Below, one piece after another: positions 18,359-26,785 of a stretch of 64,000 nucleotides of DNA. Each line of letters opens with the position of its first letter. Within the stretch, counting starts at the first letter, position 1. Under the pieces are notes generated by a model. It was not told the origin of the DNA. It saw nothing but the letters and a program-made list of their open reading frames with translations, and did no database searches. The translations under genes and the position numbers were made by a program. The stretch comes from CALDTK01 sp965213735 (lineage in GTDB: Bacteria > Bacteroidota > Bacteroidia > Chitinophagales > Saprospiraceae): NCBI GenBank assembly GCA_965213735.1, contig CBDCAB010000005.1:1364001-1428000 (forward strand), given 5' to 3'.

Positions 18359-20206
18359 TTATCTATCCAGTATACCTAATGGGATCCACTTCTGCTCAGG
18401 ACAGGTCGTTAAGCTTAATTCATGATTTTCTGATAATTGTGTTCTGTACGTTTCAATAGCAACCGATAAGGTTTGCCCCTTTGACTCTTCAAGAAATTCA
18501 TTGTACTGCTCAACAGACATTTTCACGATGCCTTCTGGCAGAAGGCCAAGGCCCTCTAGCGAAGTGCTGACAACTACCATCATGATATTCGCATTGCGTA
18601 ATTCAGGGTGTTTGGCCTCAAGGCTAGCTTTTGCTAATTGTAGTTGATGCGGGGCTACCACATCTGCATCGGTTCGCTCATTGTACGCTTGCTCCATAGT
18701 TAGTTTGAAGTGAGACCTCTTAACTTGAATCAATAGGATCCCTGATTGGTCCTTAAGTAAGATGTCTACGTCGCCGTCAAATCGGTTTTCCTCAAAAGCA
18801 GCAGCTAACTCCCGATCTAGCGTTCTGCCGGCTAGCTCAGCTCTGCAGGCGAGTTCCTCTTCAAGCCTATCTGATACCGCTTTACTAGGCTGCTTTTGCA
18901 ACCTAGCGTCAAGGATGCCATAGAGTAAAACACACACATTCGTATCCGCGAGCTGCGGGGCGCTCCTAGCATATTTTTCTTCGTCCAATGCAAAAATGAA
19001 GCTAGGCGGGTCCGAGTCATATTTTTGCGTTGCGATTTTATCAGGTGCTTTTTTCGGCCGAGCGGAAGTTAGGAATTCTAGAAATGCAGCCGCAGCTTTC
19101 ATGGTAAGAAAGATATTGGGGTGTTGATCATAGAGTGTATTCGCCTCTACAACATGCAACGTATCGTCACTGCTGGCATATACGCTGTTTATCGCCCACT
19201 TTTTCCAATCAAGCAGTATACTTAACACCTGATCAATAGTAATGTGCTCATCAATAACACTACGCTCGGCATCCCACCCACGCCCTGCTAGCCAAGAAAG
19301 TGCCTTCTCTTTACTTGCATCGCTCGGAATAGTGCAGTCGTATTCAGAACCGTCGCGATGCCATTGAACATACGCATCCCGAGTCTCTTTAAATGCGAGG
19401 CATTCGCCCAAGACGCCGATCTTCAAGGCGGGAGAATAGGCAAATACCTGTTCGTAATTAGTTCGGTAATCTAGCGCATGATATAACGTAAGCAGACTTT
19501 CCCGAAGAAATTCTTTTGCACTTGCGTCGACGTAAGTTTCACCTGCTTTAGGTTTTGCACAAGCCCCCATTTTACCTCTGGCGACATACAGCATCTCACG
19601 AGCATTATTATCTGTCCCGAAAGGTTCCAAACCCATGAGTTCTACTAGTATCTCTTCAGTTATCGCCAGAATGGTTTCGGGAGAGTAATTTTGACATGTT
19701 TGAATAGCTTGGCTTACTTCCGTATTCCAGTGATTATGCTTGCGCTTTAACAGATGCCAAGCTTCAAGGTGCGGGGCCGTGCCTAACGGCCAGTTTAATT
19801 GCAATATTTGCTCAATAGCGGATTCGTTCTGCCATATGCGACAGTGGCGTACCACCTGGCAGGCTAATTCTGGATCTGCAATAAGCAGTTTGTTCGCTAA
19901 CGCGGAACTCTCTTTAAAGTATCTCATAAAGTATAGCTCAAGCCACTTTTCAGCACTTGGGCTTACGATGAGCTCCTCAAGTCTCGAAGGACTAGTTAGA
20001 AAGTGTTCAAACCCGTAAGCAAGGGCTTCTTTTTCGCGCTCTCTTTTATTGGTTCTGTTCAGTGACTTCGGCAGCCACTTATTAGATTTCGATATCCATC
20101 GATAGGCTTGAACTGCGCCCTTAGCCCAAATTTGGTCCCAGAAGGCTTGATAGTCCAGTTGCTCCAACGCTTCGCGTGCGCTGGCGAGGATGAGGTTGTT
20201 TTGCAT
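18359..20206 (-). CDS. PD-(D/E)XK-like protein encoded with the viperin
   Basis: 615 residues. I do not recognise the first ~460 residues, which are helical and could be a repeat scaffold. Near the C-terminus FDGDVDILLKDQSGILLIQVK gives D481 followed by Q494-x-K496 on a predicted beta-hairpin. That is the D...(E/Q)-x-K pattern of restriction-endonuclease-fold proteins, with Gln in place of Glu. A hydrophobic strand (ANIMMVVVST) follows. The gene precedes pVip by 51 bp on the same strand. It may be a sensor or effector for the viperin, or simply a neighbour; this is inference from layout. ATG at 20206. Confidence 0.6.
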   Translation of the reverse strand: MQNNLILASAREALEQLDYQAFWDQIWAKGAVQAYRWISKSNKWLPKSLNRTNKREREKEALAYGFEHFLTSPSRLEELIVSPSAEKWLELYFMRYFKESSALANKLLIADPELACQVVRHCRIWQNESAIEQILQLNWPLGTAPHLEAWHLLKRKHNHWNTEVSQAIQTCQNYSPETILAITEEILVELMGLEPFGTDNNAREMLYVARGKMGACAKPKAGETYVDASAKEFLRESLLTLYHALDYRTNYEQVFAYSPALKIGVLGECLAFKETRDAYVQWHRDGSEYDCTIPSDASKEKALSWLAGRGWDAERSVIDEHITIDQVLSILLDWKKWAINSVYASSDDTLHVVEANTLYDQHPNIFLTMKAAAAFLEFLTSARPKKAPDKIATQKYDSDPPSFIFALDEEKYARSAPQLADTNVCVLLYGILDARLQKQPSKAVSDRLEEELACRAELAGRTLDRELAAAFEENRFDGDVDILLKDQSGILLIQVKRSHFKLTMEQAYNERTDADVVAPHQLQLAKASLEAKHPELRNANIMMVVVSTSLEGLGLLPEGIVKMSVEQYNEFLEESKGQTLSVAIETYRTQLSENHELSLTTCPEQKWIPLGILDR

Positions 20207-20322
20207 TAGTGTGCGATATGGTCATCTTAGCAGAAACTTCGATGGGCACGCTGAATGCTGTGTAAATGTAGGCCGAAAGTTTGAGTTGTGAAAGCTTTAT
20301 CCCTACAACCCAATTATGGTAC

Positions 20323-20604
20323 CTATGGCGTGCGTGCTCGCGCGGCCTGATGTATGCTCTACTCTAGCAGGTACAGGAAGCCGGGTGATTGCTTTATCTG
20401 CTCAACAACGTCAGCGGGCAGTTATGCTAGCTCTTTGTAGAGTGTCTTGGTGTAAGCGGTAAGCCGTTTGAGTCGGTAATCGGCTAAGTTTTAACAGACA
20501 AGCTCTGCGAGCAGCGAGCCTACACCAGGAATTATCCCGACGAACCCTTTCGCTATTGCAGTACTCTTGTTGCTGTTCTGGTCTTTATGGTTGGGTAGAG
20601 ACAT
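20323..20604 (-). pseudogene. Decayed small gene with three in-frame stops
   Basis: From ATG 20604 the minus strand reads MSLPNHKDQNSNKSTAIAKG, then FVGIIPGVGSLLAELVC, TAA, NLADYRLKRLTAYTKTLYKE, LA, TAA, LPADVVEQIKQSPGFLYLLE, TAG, SIHQAARARTP and a final stop. Read through, it looks like a small protein with a G-x-x-P-G-V-G hydrophobic segment followed by a helical R-L-x-R-L region, a type I associate with defence islands but cannot name securely. All three breaks fall where Gln or Glu would be natural. The rest of 20207-20639 holds nothing else I can identify. Confidence 0.5.
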
Positions 20605-20639
20605 AAGGTCCACTGCTGAACTGGCTTTGGGCTACAGAT

Positions 20640-21527
20640 CTAGCTAAGCATGTATGTCTCCCCGTTCGAGCTCTCAATTATTTTAGCTACTCCTGTGATA
20701 GCGAGCGTATGCATGTAGGCATGATGTAGCGTCAACAAACGATCTTGTAACTCTCCATCTGCTTCCAATTCGACGACTTCGACACCAAGCTCAATACACT
20801 TTGCAGGGGGAAGCTGCCTGCTATGTGCTTTATGCTCACGGTGACTTGAAAAGCCTTCAGTTATATCTGTGGCTCTTTTAGGCGCTCCTTCGCACATATT
20901 GCGAGATAGCCAGGAACTCACCATCGACTTCGACCACTCATTTGCTTGTTCACATGCGGTCAACACGGTCGGCGGATACTTACTGATGATCTGTTGCCAT
21001 AGCGGCAGAGATGCAGGTTCTTCTTTGATTTCCTGTATGGCCTGTCTGAACTCCTCAAGTAGTGCTTGACTAGGGACACCCATAATCTGAGGATCTATCG
21101 GCCCGAGGCGAGAGTGCTTTCCCATCACGATGCTTTTGCAAGAAAGCGCGATCATTGTGCCAGCGGACATAGCCTGCTGAGGGACGATCGCCCGGATGTC
21201 GCATCCGAAGTAGTCGAATAGGTATTCTACAATAGATTCCGTTGATGAAATACCGCCGCCTGGTGTGTGCAGAATGAGGTCTACACCCTTGTCTTTAGGA
21301 AGTTGATGCAAAGCAAGCATAAAACCTTGCATGTCAATATCTGCAACTGGTGTTGCAGGACTAGAAGCGCCATGAAGCCATCCACTGTAATAGGAAATTA
21401 CACTGCGATTTGTATGTTCCTCTAAAGCTTTGAGGGCAGCCTTTCTTACCTGATCAACTGGATTGTAGCTGTCCTTTGTCCTTTGTTGTTCCCAAATTTG
21501 GTCGAGGACTTGGGTCTGATTTCCCAT
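20640..21527 (-). CDS. SDH-type (ClpP-fold) serine protease
   Basis: About 295 residues from ATG 21527 (MGNQTQVLDQIWEQ); the longer frame adds a doubtful leader. DLILHTPGGGISSTES is the oxyanion-hole strand, PQQAMSAGTMIALS carries the likely nucleophile Ser, and HSRLGPIDPQI follows. These are the landmarks of the serine dehydrogenase proteinase family (PF01972), related to SppA and ClpP. No signal peptide is visible, so it is probably cytoplasmic or peripheral. In this position between viperin and helicase modules it may serve defence, which is inference only. A small frame upstream overlaps its 5' end. Confidence 0.8.
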   Translation of the reverse strand: MGNQTQVLDQIWEQQRTKDSYNPVDQVRKAALKALEEHTNRSVISYYSGWLHGASSPATPVADIDMQGFMLALHQLPKDKGVDLILHTPGGGISSTESIVEYLFDYFGCDIRAIVPQQAMSAGTMIALSCKSIVMGKHSRLGPIDPQIMGVPSQALLEEFRQAIQEIKEEPASLPLWQQIISKYPPTVLTACEQANEWSKSMVSSWLSRNMCEGAPKRATDITEGFSSHREHKAHSRQLPPAKCIELGVEVVELEADGELQDRLLTLHHAYMHTLAITGVAKIIESSNGETYMLS

Positions 21528-21723
21528 TATCGCGAATTGCGTCGTTTGAATTGTAATATACTTTGATCCTACGCTGTGGATACAGGCCAAAACCTCGAGT
21601 TAAGTCTCTGTCGAGATTTGTCTTCGAATCATCAGCTGGCTGTGGAGTAGTACCAAGAATTTTGTGGTAAGCTAGTTCGAGCGCGTTCATAGGTGTCTGT
21701 TTTTCATCGTAATAGTTCAACAC
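21454..21723 (-). CDS. Small hypothetical protein overlapping the protease start
   Basis: 89 residues (MLNYYDEKQTPMNALELAYH...). The first ~45 residues look protein-like, but the tail overlaps the protease gene in another frame by 74 bp. No family is recognised. It could be a short leader gene of the protease or a chance frame. Confidence 0.3.
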   Translation of the reverse strand: MLNYYDEKQTPMNALELAYHKILGTTPQPADDSKTNLDRDLTRGFGLYPQRRIKVYYNSNDAIRDNGKSDPSPRPNLGTTKDKGQLQSS

Positions 21724-22143
21724 AGCCCCTGTTCCTTTGGTTTGGACCTAGGCCGCTTTGCAGTATCGTCTGCAACGTATAGTTCTGTACGCATCCAGTG
21801 CGCACAAATGTATATTCTGTTGCAAAGCTGTATGTGGTTGCAAATCAGAACTTTATACGTGGGCGTCTTCACCTAGACGGTACTTTCGCATATGAAGTAG
21901 GGCCCTAGAGCCTCTACTGTGCTAGTCTCAAAGTTATCCACATTGCGAAGCGAGTGCTGGTTAACGACGCTGCCTCTTGCGCGTTGTTGGCTGCGATTTC
22001 TTTGCAGGTTGCTTGCAAAATAGCGGCTTTTCCGTCGATCTGCGCCAGTGAGTCGTTTTTATACACTGATCTCCAGTATCTTGCGTCGGCGTGATTTCAT
22101 TGCTGGTTGTTTGCAAAGCTGGTGATTAGGGGCAGTTTACGCT
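21724..22143. other. Gene-free interval
   Basis: About 420 bp between the protease module and the helicase/DUF4391 pair. I translated the minus strand across 21890-22140 and found only short, broken frames with basic residues. No repeat, tRNA or clear promoter was seen. Confidence 0.5.
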
Positions 22144-22806
22144 TCACCGCAACTCCGCCAACTCCCCCTCGACCTCCTTCACACGCGCATTCAGCTCAAT
22201 TTGCAGATTAAATTGCCTCTCCCGCCGCAGCCTTCCACGTAGCCGCTCTACTTCTTTCGTCAGCTTGACAACCTTGGCCGCCCGTCCAAACGCATCATCC
22301 AGCGTTTCCTCTACGCGCAGGTCAACAGGCAGCAGCGTCGCTAACAGCTTAGCGTATAGGCGATCCAGGGAAGGAGCGTGTGGAAGGTTTTGCCGAAAGG
22401 CTACAGACTCTGCTACCCACTCCGTGCGGTAATAGTCATGCGTCACCATGCCAGTAGCGCCACCTCGCGCAGGACGTTTGTAAGTCGCCGCAAGACAAAC
22501 CTTGTCCGGGTAGCTCAGCTCGAAGAGGATAGGTTTGGGTATGCACCTGTCGATGTACAGCAGTATAGCGTCAGGGCACGTAGGTGTGCGTAGAGCCAAT
22601 CGAAACACATTGATTTCCACTACTTCATTACTACCACGAAGGTTGATAGAGTCGGGGTTAAGCAAATAGGCCCAGGTGATTCGCTCGATGTGCTCAGTTA
22701 GTAGGCGTTTCGTCTTGGCCGTTTGCTTCTGTTTAAGCCCGAGTCTAGACTTAGTGACCGTCTTCTCAAACTGTGCGGCTACAGGCCACTTCCAGAGTGT
22801 GCTCAC
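22144..22806 (-). CDS. DUF4391-like protein coupled to SNF2-type helicase
   Basis: 220 residues from a GTG at 22806 that overlaps the helicase stop (GTGA). The N-terminal half has RITWAYLLNPDSINLRGSNE, then VFRLALRTPT and an ELSYPDKVCLAATYKRPAR strand-loop; the C-terminal ~50 residues form a charged coiled coil (LTKEVERLRGRLRRERQFN). This arrangement resembles DUF4391 proteins, which to my knowledge often sit beside SNF2-like helicases and type III-like R-M genes. No catalytic motif is evident. Translational coupling implies a complex with the helicase. Confidence 0.6.
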   Translation of the reverse strand: MSTLWKWPVAAQFEKTVTKSRLGLKQKQTAKTKRLLTEHIERITWAYLLNPDSINLRGSNEVVEINVFRLALRTPTCPDAILLYIDRCIPKPILFELSYPDKVCLAATYKRPARGGATGMVTHDYYRTEWVAESVAFRQNLPHAPSLDRLYAKLLATLLPVDLRVEETLDDAFGRAAKVVKLTKEVERLRGRLRRERQFNLQIELNARVKEVEGELAELR

Positions 22807-25800
22807 AGCGCTCGGCGTTCGATTACAAAGAAGGTTGTGAGCTCAAAATCCCCCAATTCTTTAAATCCCGCAAGGAGTGCGGTACTTGCCGCGTCCGAAA
22901 AAAGCGAGTCGATGTCCTTTTCCTGCTTACGCGACACCATCCCGGAGATTGCCTGAGTCAAGAGTGCTGAATACGGTTCCATATTAGCTCCGTCGCGCGT
23001 ACGTGCATTGAAGCTGCGACACACGTCGGCCACCGGCTCGCTTATGCCTTTGCAGTGCGTGCGTAAGAGGTCGAGCAGGTGCTTGGGGTTGGTATGATCC
23101 ACCACAATCTCACCAGCCATGTCGACATACACGAGATAATGCGGGTGCAAGCGATTATGCTGCGAGAGTTCATCTGTTTCGCGTAAGCTGCGAAGCACAA
23201 ATACGACCCCTTCAGGTAGGCCACGCGTTGGGTCGGCAGGTAGTACGGCATGGAGACCTTTAGGCAGGCCGCTAAGTGCGCCTTGAGTGCGAACGTGACT
23301 AACAAGATCCATCCGAAAATCATTAAGGCCCAAGTCGGTCAGAGCAATACCGCTGTTGGCTTCCTCTAACTCAATTACTTCATCCTGAAGCTTCATCAGC
23401 TGCTCGTTGCGGTAGGCTGCCTTGGAGTGCTCATTGGTAAGCACGTTATCGTCACCAGTAGCTGTTGTGTCGACAAGCACCATCCGATTTTCGACGCGCT
23501 CTTTGAGGTTGATGTAAGCATCGAGCGAGATGTCGGGCCAATAGTTGACGAGCTGAATCGTAGCGTTTGGACTACCGATGCGATCCACACGTCCAAAACG
23601 CTGAACGATGCGCACGGGATTCCAATGGATATCGTAATTGATGAGGTAGTCGCAGTCCTGTAGGTTCTGTCCTTCCGAAATACAGTCGGTCGCGACCAGA
23701 AAATCGATGTCGTTTGTATCGTTTGGCATCACCAACGCCTTGTCCTTTGATCCTGGCGAGAATACAGTCAGTAGGCTTTGAAAGTCGTAGTGCTTATCAT
23801 GCGTGCTGCCACTATTTCTGCCCGTCACAATGCCCGTGTGAAGTCCCCGCCGCTGCTTAGCTGCGCTTCCTAGGTGCTCGTAGAGGTAGTCTGCGGTATC
23901 GGCAAAGGCTGTAAAGACGAGCACCTTGCGGTTGTTATCGTTAATAGGGTCTTGGGCTTTCGCCAAAACCCGTGTTATGAGGTCCTGCAGCTTAGCATCG
24001 TCCTCAGGTTTAATCTGGGACATGCTCTCGAGCAACTCATTAATGATGGCGTGATCGGCTGAGAGATCGCGACGCCAACTAATGAGGTCCATGTCGGCGA
24101 GGTCAAACCGGTAGCGGTTACCGACGGCGAAGTCCCCGTCCTCATCGTCGCTCGCAAATGCGTCGGTGTTCCAATCAAGCTGAGTGCTTGCTCCCGACCG
24201 CTCAAATACATCGATCTTTTCGAGTGTGACTTTCGTTTGCTCATTCAACTTTCGCAGGGTGATACGGAAAGCGTGTACCGAGCTTTCAAGTCTCTTAAGC
24301 AGGTTGGTGGTCATCAATGCTTTGACGCCGCTCTCTCGAGAACTCTGTAGCATGCGTCCTTCACCAGCATCTGAGCTGTAGCGATCTTCATACTTCTGAC
24401 GACGACTAGCATGGACGTAGGTCAACGGCGTGTAGACACCAAGAATAAGTTCGGAAAGCCGTGCGAAGATGTCGTTGTAGTCGAAGATATCTTCACGGTG
24501 CGTAAGTGGACTGTGGATCGACTTCGGCTTAAGACGCTTTGGAAAAGTGCCGATGTCGGTCGTATCGTAATGAATTTCAATGTGCTTGCGCGATCGGGAG
24601 ATGGTGACACTGTCGAGCAGCTCGAAGAAGTCGCGATCTAGTGCATTGAGAATGGCCTGCGTGGTACGATCTGCTTTAGGGAGCTCTACCCAGCGATTAA
24701 ACACCGTTTGCGCTTGACGGAACACATCATCGATACCACGACTAATGTGCAGCTTTTCTTCGAGTAGCGCGGCATTGCCTTTGTACGCTAAGGCGAGTTG
24801 GTTCTTGAGGTCGTTAAAGCGGTTATTGACAGGCGTCGCCGACAACATGAGCACTTTGGTGGGCACACCCTGCCGAATGATGCGCTCCATGAGTTGCTCG
24901 TAGCGATTGAGCCCACCCTCGCCTTCTTCATTATTGGTGAAGCCAGATCCACCGTTGCGAAAATTGTGCGATTCGTCAATTACAACTAAGTCGTAAGCAC
25001 CCCAATTGAGCTTAGCTAGCGGAATACCGTTGCTCATTCCACCTTCGCGCGATAGATCAGTGTGGGAAAGGACGTCGTAATTGAACTGGTCTTTGGCGAA
25101 GAGATTGGTGACCAGGTTCGAGTTGTAGTTAAGCCAGTTTTCGGATAGCTTCTTTGGGCAGAGTACGAGTACGCGATCGTTGCGCAATTCATAGTACCGG
25201 ATCACGGCTAGCGCAGTGAAGGTTTTACCGAGACCTACGCTGTCGGCAAGGATGCATCCATTGTAGGTTTCTAGCTTGTTGATAATGCCTGTAGCAGCGT
25301 CTTCCTGGAAGTTGTAGAGCTTTCGCCACACCATCGACTCTCGGTACTTGATGCCTTGCTTGGGCAATACGTCTTCGGTAATGTCATTGAGGAAGGACTC
25401 GAAAATGGTGTGCAGGGTGAGGTAGTAGATCCGTTCCGGACTGTTCTCACGGTAAAGCGTTTCTATGTTATTGCAAACTGCTTCAGTCACATCTTCTAAG
25501 CGAGCACTATCCTGCCAAAGCGCGTTAAAATTTGCAAGCATCCCCAGCGAAGCATCTCCTTCTAAGGGAACAATTGAGAAGGCGTGGGCGTCCCCGCGTT
25601 CATACCCAAGTTCTGTTGTAGTAAAAGAAGGGACATTGAGATATGACACGTCTGGGCCTAGAGCACTCTTCACGTTGAACGTAAGTGGGAAGTGCCCACT
25701 GCTAACAACAGATTTAAACTTCGCTTTGCGACGTATCCAGTCGGCACACTCCCTTGCAATAGCACGCTGGGTAAGCTTGTTGCGCAGCTGAATTTCGAAA

Positions 25801-26069
25801 TCGCTACCGTAGAGCGTCTGTTCGCGTTGAGCCTTGGGGATAAAGAACTCTCGGCGTTGTTTTAAAGCGTGTGTATTCAATGAGCCAGAGACGAACGTAG
25901 GTTTAGTGAACACAAAACGCAACTCTTCGACTGCTTCTAACTCTTGGCGGAGCTTTTCGTACGCAAACATAGAAAAGGCGGCCGCGGCAATGCTCATTTT
26001 ACCGCCGTTCCTGAGGCGCTTGCGTAGGTCGTCACCAAAGCGCGAATTGACATTATCGATGATGTGCAT
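22803..26069 (-). CDS. SNF2-type helicase with PLD-like N-terminus
   Basis: 1088 residues. ILADSVGLGKTFTALAVI is motif I, VVIDESHNFRNGG is motif II (DESH), LMLSATPVNNR is motif III, and the second RecA lobe has VATDCISEGQNLQDCDYLIN and IVQRFGRVDRIGS. The first ~200 residues (GGKMSIAAAAFSMFAYEKL) resemble the PLD-like N-terminus found on defence-associated helicases; no HKD motif is obvious. It probably works with the coupled DUF4391 protein, and perhaps with mod-res further along, as a DNA-translocating module of the island. It contains one exact copy (23956-23969) of the 14-bp word. Confidence 0.85.
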   Translation of the reverse strand: MHIIDNVNSRFGDDLRKRLRNGGKMSIAAAAFSMFAYEKLRQELEAVEELRFVFTKPTFVSGSLNTHALKQRREFFIPKAQREQTLYGSDFEIQLRNKLTQRAIARECADWIRRKAKFKSVVSSGHFPLTFNVKSALGPDVSYLNVPSFTTTELGYERGDAHAFSIVPLEGDASLGMLANFNALWQDSARLEDVTEAVCNNIETLYRENSPERIYYLTLHTIFESFLNDITEDVLPKQGIKYRESMVWRKLYNFQEDAATGIINKLETYNGCILADSVGLGKTFTALAVIRYYELRNDRVLVLCPKKLSENWLNYNSNLVTNLFAKDQFNYDVLSHTDLSREGGMSNGIPLAKLNWGAYDLVVIDESHNFRNGGSGFTNNEEGEGGLNRYEQLMERIIRQGVPTKVLMLSATPVNNRFNDLKNQLALAYKGNAALLEEKLHISRGIDDVFRQAQTVFNRWVELPKADRTTQAILNALDRDFFELLDSVTISRSRKHIEIHYDTTDIGTFPKRLKPKSIHSPLTHREDIFDYNDIFARLSELILGVYTPLTYVHASRRQKYEDRYSSDAGEGRMLQSSRESGVKALMTTNLLKRLESSVHAFRITLRKLNEQTKVTLEKIDVFERSGASTQLDWNTDAFASDDEDGDFAVGNRYRFDLADMDLISWRRDLSADHAIINELLESMSQIKPEDDAKLQDLITRVLAKAQDPINDNNRKVLVFTAFADTADYLYEHLGSAAKQRRGLHTGIVTGRNSGSTHDKHYDFQSLLTVFSPGSKDKALVMPNDTNDIDFLVATDCISEGQNLQDCDYLINYDIHWNPVRIVQRFGRVDRIGSPNATIQLVNYWPDISLDAYINLKERVENRMVLVDTTATGDDNVLTNEHSKAAYRNEQLMKLQDEVIELEEANSGIALTDLGLNDFRMDLVSHVRTQGALSGLPKGLHAVLPADPTRGLPEGVVFVLRSLRETDELSQHNRLHPHYLVYVDMAGEIVVDHTNPKHLLDLLRTHCKGISEPVADVCRSFNARTRDGANMEPYSALLTQAISGMVSRKQEKDIDSLFSDAASTALLAGFKELGDFELTTFFVIERRAL

Positions 26070-26134
26070 ACGGCGCGGAAGCTAAGCTATGGATAGAGAT
26101 CTAAGCAAGTATACGCGCCATCGTGGGTGATGTG

Positions 26135-26785
26135 TTATAGTCGCGCGGGTTTGATCTTCAGCAGGATAACAGCACGCTCGGCGAACCGTAAGCTAAAATC
26201 ATCGACTTTTATATTGGAGCGCTTGGCGGCCTCAATGAATGTTTGTCCGAATCGGGCCGGCACCCAGATTTGTAGCCACACGGGCTGCTGCGTCTCATAG
26301 GTACAATAGTCTGGGTCGCCGTTGTAAACGACTTCGAACACCGTCTTGTAGACCTCACGCGTTGCCTCTACAAGTGCGCTATCCTTCTTCAGCTGGTCTT
26401 CGTCACCATAAGCGCTGAACAGTCGAATGAGCTTTAGCAACTCACCATCCTTGGCGAAGACGGTGATCGCTAGCTGGTGCTCTCCGTAAGTGTCAATGTT
26501 TCGGATGTCGCACTTGCCCTCAAAATACTCCTCCGCCTTTTCACCAGCACCATAGCGACGGTCTACAATAAAGGTTAGCAGCAATCCTGGCTCGATGTCA
26601 AACAGCTCCAGGTCGTAAAGCTCCAATATCTCGCCGCGTAATTCACTCAGGTTACCTGCAACTGCTTCAGCCCGCTGCCCCGCATCGCTGGGCGTTTGCG
26701 TCTTCGGTGGATAGTTTCGAAACTTAGAGGTATAAGAATAGCTGTTTGTATTCTGCTTACTTGCTCGAATTTTTATGTGCTTCAT
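26135..26785 (-). CDS. Truncated S8 peptidase partner: N-terminal domain only
   Basis: 216 residues. The sequence LFDIEPGLLLTFIVDRRYG, then ITVFAKDGELLKLIRLFSAYG, VWLQIWVPARFG and FSLRFAERAVILLKI follows the N-terminal domain of subtilisin-like (S8) peptidases that pair with AAA ATPases. In those the matching motifs are an E-x-E-P-G-x-x-L strand, a VFVPxGKL strand, WWEVWLR and a FPERAVVLV strand. The frame ends right after this last strand, where the D-H-S catalytic domain should begin. Its ATG overlaps the ATPase gene by 29 bp. It could be a remnant, or a stand-alone adaptor still regulated by the ATPase. Confidence 0.6.
   Translation of the reverse strand: MKHIKIRASKQNTNSYSYTSKFRNYPPKTQTPSDAGQRAEAVAGNLSELRGEILELYDLELFDIEPGLLLTFIVDRRYGAGEKAEEYFEGKCDIRNIDTYGEHQLAITVFAKDGELLKLIRLFSAYGDEDQLKKDSALVEATREVYKTVFEVVYNGDPDYCTYETQQPVWLQIWVPARFGQTFIEAAKRSNIKVDDFSLRFAERAVILLKIKPARL

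Noticed and set aside
17141..20604. In-frame TAG/TAA codons in two genes as possible stop-codon reassignment
   Set aside because: All intact genes here use normal stops, including TAG and TAA, and both affected genes are also truncated or shifted; simple decay explains them.
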